Made by a program: the position numbers and the translations under genes. The notes below the pieces were generated by a model. That model saw only the letters and a program-made list of their open reading frames with translations, did no database searches and had not been told where the DNA came from. A DNA stretch of 64,000 nucleotides from JANJUO01 sp942492935 (GTDB lineage: Bacteria > Bacteroidota > Ignavibacteria > Kapaibacteriales > UBA2268), in the NCBI GenBank assembly GCA_942492935.1, contig OW818654.1:2790001-2854000 (forward strand), written 5' to 3'. Each line of letters starts with the position of its first letter. The stretch's first letter is position 1. Shown piece by piece: positions 46,508-56,000 of the stretch.

Positions 46508-47599
46508 TTAATCTGTTTTTAATCTTTGAATAATTGCTTGAAAATCTTCAGGTAATTCTGATGAAAAAGTCATAAATTCTCGTGTTGCTGGATGAGTGAA
46601 TCCTAACGTTTTGGCATGTAGCAATTGTCTATTTGCTATTGCAATACATTCATTTGCTTTCTTTCTTAGTTGTGGCATTTGACCACTATAAAGTATATTC
46701 GAGCCACCATACGCTTTATCTCCAAAAACAGGATGATGAATACTTGCAAGATGCACTCTAATTTGATGTGTTCTACCAGTATGAAGTTTCAATTTAATAA
46801 GAGTAGCAAATTCAAATCTTTCTATAACTTTGTAATCAGTTTTTGCATATTTCCCACCTTTTTTTACAATAGCAAATAATTTTCTATCTCTCGGTGAACG
46901 TCCAATATCACCTTCAATTGTACCTGCATCTTCTTTTAAATTTCCCCACACTATTGCATTATATTCACGCTCCGTAGTTCTATTTGCAAATTGTCTTGCC
47001 AAAAATGTATGTGCTTGTGGGTTTTTAGCTAAAACAAGTAATCCTGATGTATCTTTATCTAAGCGATGGACTATACCCGGACGTATTTCATCTTTACTGA
47101 AAATCTCGCCTTCAGCTTCAGATTCATCTATTTCACTATCAATATCTTCGTCTGGCTCATCAACGTCAGATTCTATGCTAATTGGATTTCTCATACCATA
47201 ATGGTAAAGAATTGCATTAACTAAAGTATTATATCTGTTACCAAAACCCGGATGTGTAACCATACCTGCTGGTTTATTTACAACAATTAGGTCATTATCT
47301 TCATAAGAAATATCTAATGGTATGTTCTGCGGTAATAATTCAATTGGTGGTGCTTTAAGTAAAATACAAACAATACTGTCATTAGGTTGTACTTTTCTAC
47401 TATTTTTACCAGGTTTGCCATTTACAATAACTTTTCCGGCTTCAATTGCTTTTTGAACTCTTGCTCTTGTTGCATTAAATATTAAAGAAGTAAGATAAAC
47501 ATCAAGTCGCTCAGGGTTTTGTCCTTTTGCTACTTGAATTTTATATTCTTTTTCAATATAATATGGATGGCTATCATTAAAGTCTATTGTCGAATTCAT
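46508..47599 (-). CDS. rluD: Ribosomal large-subunit pseudouridine synthase RluD family
   Basis: This 363-residue protein has an N-terminal S4 RNA-binding domain (about 28-85, RLDVYLTSLIFNATRARVQ). The catalytic domain has PGIVHRLDKDTSGLLVLAKN with catalytic Asp181, and the C-terminal motif KLHTGRTHQIRVHLASIHHPVFGD. It is about 30 residues longer than usual because of an acidic insertion (about 142-171, rich in D and E) just ahead of the HRLD loop. It modifies uridines in 23S rRNA, probably in helix 69. It is separated from ccmF by the hairpin units at 47638. Confidence 0.94.
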   Translation of the reverse strand: MNSTIDFNDSHPYYIEKEYKIQVAKGQNPERLDVYLTSLIFNATRARVQKAIEAGKVIVNGKPGKNSRKVQPNDSIVCILLKAPPIELLPQNIPLDISYEDNDLIVVNKPAGMVTHPGFGNRYNTLVNAILYHYGMRNPISIESDVDEPDEDIDSEIDESEAEGEIFSKDEIRPGIVHRLDKDTSGLLVLAKNPQAHTFLARQFANRTTEREYNAIVWGNLKEDAGTIEGDIGRSPRDRKLFAIVKKGGKYAKTDYKVIERFEFATLIKLKLHTGRTHQIRVHLASIHHPVFGDKAYGGSNILYSGQMPQLRKKANECIAIANRQLLHAKTLGFTHPATREFMTFSSELPEDFQAIIQRLKTD

Positions 47600-47637
47600 T
47601 TTTTAATTAAACAAATAAAAAAAATATTGTATCATAA

Positions 47638-47812
47638 CACCCCACCTAAATCCTCCCCAAGGGGAGGACTTAAATTCTTCTTACCTCTTACCCTCCCCTA
47701 AGGGGAGGGCAGGGTGGGGTTTCTTTCAACTCCACCAAAATCCTCCCCAAGGGGAGGACTTAAATTCTTCTTCTCTCTTACCCTTCACTTTGTGGAGGGC
47801 AGGTTGGGGTTT
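47638..47812. repeat. Two tandem ~83-bp cloverleaf-like hairpin units
   Basis: Unit 1 (47638-47721) has an outer stem ACCCCACC/GGTGGGGT (47639-47646 with 47713-47720). It encloses two hairpins, TCCTCCCCAAGGGGAGGA (47651-47668) and CCCTCCCCTAAGGGGAGGG (47691-47709). Unit 2 (about 47730-47812) repeats the plan with an identical first hairpin and a diverged second hairpin, CCCTTCACTTTGTGGAGGG, which still pairs. The two units touch the ccmF stop (47818) and reach to within 39 bp of the rluD start. They are distinct from the other two repeat families here. Confidence 0.85.
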
Positions 47813-47817
47813 TTCTA

Positions 47818-50166
47818 TCAAACCTTATCTTCTGTGGTTTCTACATTATCAATCTGTTCTTCAGTTTCAGTTCTCTGTTTCAATCTGTTCTTTTTGCTAT
47901 ACTTTGGTAATGAAACAAAGAAACCAGCTACCATCAATATAGTTCCAAGCCATACTAAATTCATATATGGTTTGATTGAAACATCAGCTGTAAATACTTC
48001 CATTAATTGTGGTTCTTTCAACGACTTTTCTTTGAAAATAAATACTGCTTGTGAATTTCCAATTGACATTTGATTTCTGATAAGACCTACCATACCAATT
48101 TGGTAATTTGTTTGCGGTACATCTTTCCATTCAATAGGGGTTCCAACCCAATTCTCAACATCAATGAGTGAGTACAATGTATCAGTTGATACAACGCCTG
48201 CTCTATCATATTTGACAACAGTACCAAACGAAACTTTGTTTTCTTGTGGTTGCATATTGCTATTCATTTCAAATTTTTCAATTGCTACTGTAATTGATGA
48301 ATCAATTGGTGCAGGGGTTGCTTCATCTTTTTTAAGATATAATTTAGGAGCATTATAATCAAGTTCAACAGCAATTGGTGCGACATAAATATCTTTTTCA
48401 AATTTAGTCTGAATGCCCGGTTCAAAGAATGGTGCTTGCCATTCGTTGAAACTACTCCAATAAACTATTGGATGTACTTCCCACTTATTATCGCCTTTTG
48501 TTATATCTAATGTATATCTGAACTTTTCTCTGTCTTGTTTTTCTTTTTCAATTCTTTCCTTCCCTCTAAATGTAAATTTGTATCCGTGAAATTCCTTCTC
48601 GGATTTTTCGGTAAATCTTAATTGGGTACTTACTGAATTACTTCCCGATGCAACTACTCCAAGAACTAAAACTGCGATTCCAAGATGAGCAATATATGCT
48701 CCGAGTTGTTTAGGTTGTTTTTTAGTATTACGAAAGATAAAATCAAGATTTGTAATGATTGAAAAAATTGAAGCAAATCCAAGTATAATAAATTTAATAT
48801 CAGTAACTCCACCAAAATATATTGCAACTGTACCAACAACTGTTAAAGCAAGTGGTATCATCATTTGCTTTGCAAAATTATCGAATGTTTTAGATTTCCA
48901 TCTCAAATAAATCGTAAATGAATTTAAAACTAATATCAATATTGCAAAAATTAATCCCCAATTATTATAAAAAGATAATTCTGCTGCAACTTTTTGTCCA
49001 CCAAAAATATCAGCAAGTGCAGGTTTGCTTGTTCCATACCAAACAATTAGTGTAAAGGCAATAATAAGAATTGAACCAATAGACAATGCAAATTCTTTAG
49101 ATTGTACACTAAAGTCTGATTTTCTTGTAAATTTTGCAACATCTCTCCATCGGAAAATTACTAATCCCAAACCAAACAAGATAAATGAAAACATAAATAC
49201 TACAAGTAAAGTTTCGACTGTTTTGCCGGGAGTGATAAATGAGTGAACAGAAGTATCACCCAGAATACCACTTCTTGTAAGAAATGTAGCATACAATACA
49301 AATAAAAATGCAAATATTGCAAGTACAAAATTTGTTTTTATTAAGCCCCCAGTTCGTTTCTGTACTAAGAATGTATGTGATAATGCAACAGCTACCAGCC
49401 AAGGTAAGAGAGATGAATTTTCAACAGGATCCCAGCCCCAGAAACCACCCCAGCCGAGAGTTTCATAAGCCCAAAAACCACCAAGCATAATGCCAAGTCC
49501 AAGAACTCCTCCACCAATAATAGTCCATTTTATACCTGGTTCAAGCCATTTGATATAGTCTTTCTTAACTAATCCTGATAGAGCAAGTATGAATGGAACT
49601 GCCATTAATGAATAGCCAAAGAATAGTATCGGAGGATGTATCGTTATCCAGTAATTTTGTAAAATAGGATTCATTCCACGTCCGTTTGGAGGCAGATAGC
49701 CAACTTCTACGCCGTCTTTTGCAAATGTTTCCCATACATAATCAAATGGACTTTTGAATATCAGAATCATTAGAATAAACATTAAAATAAGGTTGAAAAA
49801 AGGCATTGCGATATTCTCGTAATCGTATTTTCTCAAACTTGGAATTAATATTAAACCTACAACAGAAAGCATAAGTAACCAAAGCAGAAACGAACCTTGT
49901 TGTCCTGCAAAAAATGAAGCAAACAAAAAGTAAGCATCTAATTCACGAGAAGCATATTCCCAAATATAAGTGAATTGGAAGTTGAAGTTGAATATATTAA
50001 ACATCAAATAAAATGATGCTGCAATGATTGCACCGGAAGAAAGAGCATACAGAGAACTGCCTAATAATGACATTTTTTCATTTTTCTTAAAAAAACCAAG
50101 CAAATAAATTAATGCTGATAAAAATGAAAAAACTGTAGCCGAGATAATTAGAATTTTTCCTATCAT
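47818..50166 (-). CDS. ccmF: Cytochrome c-type biogenesis protein CcmF/CcsA family (heme lyase)
   Basis: This 782-residue polytopic inner-membrane protein belongs to the heme-handling family. The tryptophan-rich WWD segment is LGWGGFWGWDPVENSSLLPWLV, and HPPILFFGYSLMAVPF and FLTRSGILGDTSVHSF are family signatures. Twelve or more membrane helices are apparent, with a large periplasmic domain (about 520-720) before a last helix. It ligates heme from CcmE to apocytochromes c. CcmE follows on the same strand 148 bp upstream, but a terminator at 50253 separates the transcripts. Confidence 0.93.
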   Translation of the reverse strand: MIGKILIISATVFSFLSALIYLLGFFKKNEKMSLLGSSLYALSSGAIIAASFYLMFNIFNFNFQFTYIWEYASRELDAYFLFASFFAGQQGSFLLWLLMLSVVGLILIPSLRKYDYENIAMPFFNLILMFILMILIFKSPFDYVWETFAKDGVEVGYLPPNGRGMNPILQNYWITIHPPILFFGYSLMAVPFILALSGLVKKDYIKWLEPGIKWTIIGGGVLGLGIMLGGFWAYETLGWGGFWGWDPVENSSLLPWLVAVALSHTFLVQKRTGGLIKTNFVLAIFAFLFVLYATFLTRSGILGDTSVHSFITPGKTVETLLVVFMFSFILFGLGLVIFRWRDVAKFTRKSDFSVQSKEFALSIGSILIIAFTLIVWYGTSKPALADIFGGQKVAAELSFYNNWGLIFAILILVLNSFTIYLRWKSKTFDNFAKQMMIPLALTVVGTVAIYFGGVTDIKFIILGFASIFSIITNLDFIFRNTKKQPKQLGAYIAHLGIAVLVLGVVASGSNSVSTQLRFTEKSEKEFHGYKFTFRGKERIEKEKQDREKFRYTLDITKGDNKWEVHPIVYWSSFNEWQAPFFEPGIQTKFEKDIYVAPIAVELDYNAPKLYLKKDEATPAPIDSSITVAIEKFEMNSNMQPQENKVSFGTVVKYDRAGVVSTDTLYSLIDVENWVGTPIEWKDVPQTNYQIGMVGLIRNQMSIGNSQAVFIFKEKSLKEPQLMEVFTADVSIKPYMNLVWLGTILMVAGFFVSLPKYSKKNRLKQRTETEEQIDNVETTEDKV

Positions 50167-50252
50167 ATTAACTTTAATAATAATGAATAAAAATTATTTT
50201 TAATTAATGACAAATGATACTTTTAATGTTAAATAATAACTACTTTTCATTA

Positions 50253-50286
50253 AAAAGTCATTCTTCTTTTAAAAAGAATGACTTTT
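50253..50286 (-). terminator. Intrinsic terminator after ccmE
   Basis: A perfect 13-bp stem (50253-50265 with 50274-50286, core AAAAGTCATTCTT) has an 8-nt loop. A T run follows on the minus strand. It lies 27 bp past the ccmE stop. Confidence 0.85.
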
Positions 50287-50313
50287 CAATAAGAATTAAA
50301 TAATAAATGTTTG

Positions 50314-50712
50314 TTAGTTATACATTTGTTTGCCTTTCAAGTCATCTGCTTGACCTTCATATTTTGAAGGGCATTTAGTCAGAATCTCTTTAGCAACAAA
50401 TTTTTCACCTTCATATTGACCTTTAATAACTACCATTGGAGCTATATCAAAATTATTGGGTTTACCTCCATTGGCAATAATATCAGCTTTATTTCCTTTC
50501 TCATCAACCATACTAAAATAAAACTTATTGTTTTCAGAATCATAGCGATAAGGCACTTCTTTATCCCAAGAACCAATAATTTGTACTATTTTTCCTTTTT
50601 CTTTAGCACGAGTAAAATCTGCATATTCAATTTCGGCTGTGCTAAATGACATTACAGCAAGATACACAAAAACGATAGCTGCAATTATTCCTATGATATA
50701 TTTTGTTTTCAT
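50314..50712 (-). CDS. ccmE: Cytochrome c maturation protein CcmE, CxxxY variant
   Basis: This 132-residue heme chaperone has one N-terminal membrane helix (about 5-23) and an OB-fold periplasmic domain with VVIKGQYEGEKFVAKEILTKCPSKYEG. In E. coli the heme is held covalently by a His in HxxxY. Here the corresponding motif is CPSKY, with Cys114 and Tyr118. Such CxxxY forms are known from archaea and some bacteria and use a different heme linkage. CcmA, B, C, G and H are not nearby. Confidence 0.9.
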   Translation of the reverse strand: MKTKYIIGIIAAIVFVYLAVMSFSTAEIEYADFTRAKEKGKIVQIIGSWDKEVPYRYDSENNKFYFSMVDEKGNKADIIANGGKPNNFDIAPMVVIKGQYEGEKFVAKEILTKCPSKYEGQADDLKGKQMYN

Positions 50713-50863
50713 TTCTTAATCTCAAAAATAATTTTACAAATTTCCTAAAATCACAATTATAAAATTAACGAATTTTTAGATAATTTCTTAATAAAAAATA
50801 TTAACATTCAAAAATAAGATATATTAATCTTAATTGGAGAATCATATTTCATATTTACAAGGG

Positions 50864-52759
50864 TTAATTTTCAAGTAAGTAATCAATTTTAGTTAAAGCA
50901 TCTTCGATAAAATCAACATCATTTGTAAAACCTTTATCGAAAAATCTAATTTGACGGTTTTTATCTATGAAAATAAATCCAGGCAATCCTGTGAGATTGA
51001 ATTTTGCACCAGCTAAATCATTTATATCATAGAAAACATCAAAATACATACCGAATGAATTAACGAATTTTAAAATACCATCAGGTTTATTTTCGAAATT
51101 TTCCCAAACATTAACCGAAATAATTTGAACACTATCTGCTTTATCGTAATAATCAGATAACTCCTCATAAGCTGGCATAGCAGCTTTGCAAGGTTCACAC
51201 CAAGAAGACCAAAAGAAGATAACTGTAACTTTATTCTTAATATCATCTGAATCAAAAAATCCTGAATTAATATTATTTAGAACAATTGAGGGTGAGTTAA
51301 CTTTTACTTCTGTTGATTTCAATCTTTCTTTTAATGCTAATTTACCTTTTCTTAAAAGGTTATTGATAATACTATTGTAAATAGAATCAGATTCACTTGG
51401 CATTAGTTTGTAGTAAGTTTCTTTGTGGGTTTTCAAGAAAATACTATCTGTATAAGAATTTAGAATTGCACTTTCAGTAAGAGCAAGAATATTAGAATAC
51501 TGCTTGTCTTCATTGTAATAGTCAATTAATTTGATATAAATATCCTTACTTGCTGAAGTAGAGTATCTAATAAGCGACTCTTCAAGGAATTCGATTGCTT
51601 TAGTTTTGTCTTTACTTCTATAAAGTTCTGAAAGTGTTTCATAAATAGTTGCAGCTTCAAGTTTTTTTAAGTTATAAAATTCTTTTTTTGTTTGATTAAT
51701 TGGTTTATTATTATAATAAAAAGAAGAATCATTAATAATTTGCAAAGCATTATCCATAATAGCAATTGATTCCTCAATTCTAATCGAATCACTTAATTTT
51801 GATAGAACTTTTTTATTTTGTCTCATTTCCAATGCAAGTGCAGAATACAATGATGGATAATGTAAATTTAACGAGTCAATAATTTTACTAAGTTCATCAA
51901 ATTTATTCATTTGAAGATAACCATTAACTAAAGCAGACAATACTCGATTCTTACTGTTTGAATTTGGATAATTTTGAATAAATTCAATTGCTAATCGAGA
52001 AAATTTTTCAAATTCTGTTGCTGCCGATAACTCGACTAATAAAGATTCTTGTGCAAGCTCGCTTTGAGGAAATTTTCTTGCAAATTCAAATTCAACTCTG
52101 GTTGCCTCTTTTGTATTGTTCAATACCCTATAAGCTCTACTTAGTGATTTAGCAATACCTTCACTTGAAATTTCATAATTGATTTTTAGAATTTTTATTA
52201 AGCTATTTTCAAATTCAGAGTATGTGATTTTCTTTGTATCATATTTCAAAACAAGTAGTGCAATTCGTGATTGAATATCATTAGGATAGTGTTTTAATTC
52301 AATTTCAAGTAATTCCATTGCTTTAGAAAAATTTGTATTTATAGAATATCCTTCTGGATTATTCCCCATAAATGATAAAGCTGCGTAAAGTGGTGAATTT
52401 TTTACGGGTTTTTTATTCACATCATAAACCAATAAATTCCAATAATTTCCAAAGTTATTATCAATATTTTCTATTTTAAAAATTGAGTAAATTGCTTCTT
52501 GGGGTACGATAAATTCACCAATAAAAGTGTTGAAAACATCTTTTTTTAATTCGACTTCATAAGCAGTAGGAATTGTAGAAGAATTATTGAAACAATATGC
52601 AACTAAATTTACAGAATTAGAATAAATTGAATCAGTTGGTGTATATCTAATTTTTAAATTTTGTTCAGCAATTGGAGTTTCAGTATTGAATTGTAGATTG
52701 CCTGAATAGGAATAATTAAAAAAGAAAGTTGAAATGATTATAATAAATAGTAATTTCAT
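50864..52759 (-). CDS. TlpA/ResA-like periplasmic thioredoxin with TPR-type helical region
   Basis: This 631-residue protein has a signal peptide (about 1-19). Its long central part is made of TPR-like alpha-helical repeats (about 150-470). The C-terminal ~150 residues form a TlpA/ResA-type thioredoxin fold with the redox-active WCEPC in TVIFFWSSWCEPCKAAMP and a cis-proline in LTGLPGFIFID. ResA-type proteins reduce the heme-binding cysteines of apocytochrome c, so its position just upstream of ccmE and ccmF is suggestive, but the large helical region is not part of that family and its job is unknown. It is 151 bp upstream of ccmE and probably a separate transcript. Confidence 0.85.
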   Translation of the reverse strand: MKLLFIIIISTFFFNYSYSGNLQFNTETPIAEQNLKIRYTPTDSIYSNSVNLVAYCFNNSSTIPTAYEVELKKDVFNTFIGEFIVPQEAIYSIFKIENIDNNFGNYWNLLVYDVNKKPVKNSPLYAALSFMGNNPEGYSINTNFSKAMELLEIELKHYPNDIQSRIALLVLKYDTKKITYSEFENSLIKILKINYEISSEGIAKSLSRAYRVLNNTKEATRVEFEFARKFPQSELAQESLLVELSAATEFEKFSRLAIEFIQNYPNSNSKNRVLSALVNGYLQMNKFDELSKIIDSLNLHYPSLYSALALEMRQNKKVLSKLSDSIRIEESIAIMDNALQIINDSSFYYNNKPINQTKKEFYNLKKLEAATIYETLSELYRSKDKTKAIEFLEESLIRYSTSASKDIYIKLIDYYNEDKQYSNILALTESAILNSYTDSIFLKTHKETYYKLMPSESDSIYNSIINNLLRKGKLALKERLKSTEVKVNSPSIVLNNINSGFFDSDDIKNKVTVIFFWSSWCEPCKAAMPAYEELSDYYDKADSVQIISVNVWENFENKPDGILKFVNSFGMYFDVFYDINDLAGAKFNLTGLPGFIFIDKNRQIRFFDKGFTNDVDFIEDALTKIDYLLEN

Positions 52760-53074
52760 TTTAATTTCAAAAAATTAATAAAACAAACCTATTAATTTCT
52801 ATAATACGTTTCAATTTGAAAATAGTTTTAGGGTAAAGATTTTGTACAATTATGGTTATAAAAAAATTTGAAATCAATTACATTTCAAAAAAAAATAAAA
52901 AAAATATTTTTATTGTATCAAAAAAAATACTTAAGTTTGGTAGTTAATTTTTTTGAAATAATAAGAATTAAAAAGCACAAAAATAATTCAGACTAATAGC
53001 TGCATCAAAGAAACTTGGATAATTGATTTCATTAAGAAACTTGGTATTTTCTTTATATAGATTAAGGTATCTTT
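52760..53074. other. Divergent intergenic region with short direct repeats
   Basis: These 315 bp separate the thioredoxin gene from the 1833-residue protein gene. An 11-bp string AAGAAACTTGG occurs twice, at about 53008 and 53034. AAGG lies about 6 bp before the ATG at 53075 and is a likely ribosome binding site. Promoters for both genes should be here. Confidence 0.4.
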
Positions 53075-56000
53075 ATGCGTTACAATTTATTTTTTTTGTC
53101 GATATTATTTATATTCTTAGTTTTGAATATGAATGCAAGCATTCCTGAAACTATTTCATTTCAAGGAATAGTAGTAGAAAAAGATGGAAAAAGTGTTGCT
53201 GATGGAAATTACGAATTTACTTTTAAGTTTTACAATTCTTTAACGGACGGTGAGTTATTATTTGAAACTACACAATCTTTAGACGTAGTCAACGGTATTT
53301 ACAACACAGAATTACCACAAACACCATTTATGTCTGATTCGACTGTTTTTTTAGAAGTAATTTTTAAAGATGCAATTCTAACTCCAAGAATACAAATCCA
53401 TTCTGTACCTTATTCTTTACAATCAAAAAAAGCAGATGAAGCCAATCAGTTAGGTAATATGGTTTATATTATCGACAGCTTAGACACTGAACCAAGGAAA
53501 GTGTACGTTGATGGAAAACTGCATGTGAAAGGAGAGTTACAAGTAGGGGATTCAAGTTTTCATACGTCCAATTATGTTTCTAATAGTTTTATGGGATGGT
53601 CTCAGAGTAATATTTGGACTGATAAACCTTGGTTCAAAACAGGAGGTCATTTATATATCCAAGATGGAGCTAATCCGAGTAGTGGATTTGGAAATTCAAA
53701 CTTGAACACAATTTTCAACCGTCAGCCATCAACAGGTAGAGTTGGAATTGGTATGTCCGGAAATAATCAACCAACGAATAAACTACACATAATATCAAAT
53801 CCAGACCCATTAAGAATTGAAGGGCTTGTCAATGATGCAACAATACAGGATATATTAGTTATTGATGCTTCTGGTGTTGTACACAAGAATAATGCTCAAT
53901 CTTTAATTGTGAATGATTTTGACTGGGAGGTAACTGGTAATGATGTTGTTACAGGACTTGGTGGCTCATATCCAAGCGGTAATGTAGGAATAGGAACATC
54001 TACTCCTTATGCAAAACTCGAAGTCGCGGGTGATGCAATTATACAATGGGATTTGAATGTTTTCGGTTTGGGGCATTTCTATAACGATATTATTGTTGAA
54101 GGTGAGGGTTATTTTCACAATAACATTCATTTAGACCATGAATTTTATGATGGTACAAATTCTACTGGTTTAGTTGATTATGTACTAACTTCTCAGAACG
54201 GATATACAGAATGGAAGGATGCAAACACTTTAGGTTTTGATGATGGTGATTGGACTCAAATGAATACTCCTGCAGATTATCTGAAAGCAAAAGCCGGGGG
54301 TATAGCAACTGATGATGCTATTCTACATGGTACAAATGCCATTACTCATATTAATCTTGGTTTTGCACTTTCAGAAACAGGAACAACTAATCTAAATTAT
54401 AGCTATGCAACTGTTGGAGGTGGATACAATAATAAAGCAACCAAAGATTACTCAACTGTAAGCGGAGGTTATAAAAATACTGCAAGCGGTGATAATTCAT
54501 TTATTGGAGGAGGATACCAAAATATTTCAAGTAATTGGAGTTCTGTAGTTTCAGGAGGAACGTCGAATAATGCAAGTGGTTGGGAATCTTTTATAGGCGC
54601 CGGAAGTTTAAATGTTGCCAGTATTGATGGTTCAGCAGTAGTCAGTGGTTTTAATAATACAAATGATGGATTGTCTGCATTTATTGGCTCTGGAAGTGAT
54701 AACACTTTAAGTGGCCAGAATGCTTTTATTGGTTCTGGTTATGATAATACAATATCAGGAGGATTTGAATCTGTAATTGTGGGTGGATATGGAAATTACA
54801 CAAACAGTAATACTACATTTATTGGTGGTGGCAGTAATAACAAAACCAATAGTAATTATGCAATTGTAGTTGGAGGTGATAATAACCGAGCATTCGGTCC
54901 TGGCTCAGTTATAGCTGGTGGAATGTCAAATATAGCTACTATCAACGCAGGAAATGGTTTTATTGGAAGTGGATATGATAATGATGTAACTTCTAATTAT
55001 TCATTTATCGGGAATGGAATGTGGAACAATGTTAGCGGCGAGTATTCTATAATTGGTAATGGTAAAAATAATATTGTTTCAGGTGATTATTCCGTTGTTA
55101 CAGGTGGAAATAGCAATGTTGTAACAGGTGATTACAGTATTGCAAGTGGCGATCAAAATAATGTATTCGGGGATAAATCAAGTGCCAGCGGTTCAAGAAA
55201 TAATCTAACAGGACATGTCAATATAATATTCGGTAACAATAACACTCTGTTAGGTGATTCTGCAAGTGTTACCGGTAGTGACAATACAATTACGGGCTAT
55301 GGTGGAAATGTATTAGGCAATGGAAACTCTATAATAAGTGATTATACTACTGTAATAGGTAAATACAACAAATCGAGTGCCTCCTATAATTCTGTTATGA
55401 TAGGTGATAATCTCCAGACAGGTAACAGTAATAATATTCTGATCGGATTTGGAAGCAGTTCAATGACAAGGTTAATCAATAACACCGGAAATTCACTTAT
55501 AATTGGTTTTAGCAGTACGCCAACAATGTTTGTTCAGGATAAGAAAGTTGGAATAGGTACAATAACTCCTACTAATATGCTTCATATTTATGATGTTCAG
55601 AATGATCCTTTAAGAATAGAAACTCTTAATCCTGCATCAGAGGATAAAGTTCTTGTTATAGATAATAGTGGAGTTGTATTTTATCGTGATATTACTTCTT
55701 TTCCATTCCCAGCCGGTGATGATGGCGACTGGACTCAAATGAATACTCCAGCAGATTATCTGAAAGCCAAAGTCGGAGGGATTGCAAGCAATGATGCAAT
55801 ACTTCTAAGTACATTTTCCAATACTTTTATTAACTTTGGCTTTGATAACTCAGTTACTGGTGCAAGCAGTGGTCTTCATTTTGGATATGCAACAGTTAGT
55901 GGTGGTAGGCACAATCAAGCAACCTTTGATTATGCAACTGTATCTGGTGGAGAAAATAATTTATCATCAGGAATTTATAATGTAGTTGGAGGTGGTGGAG

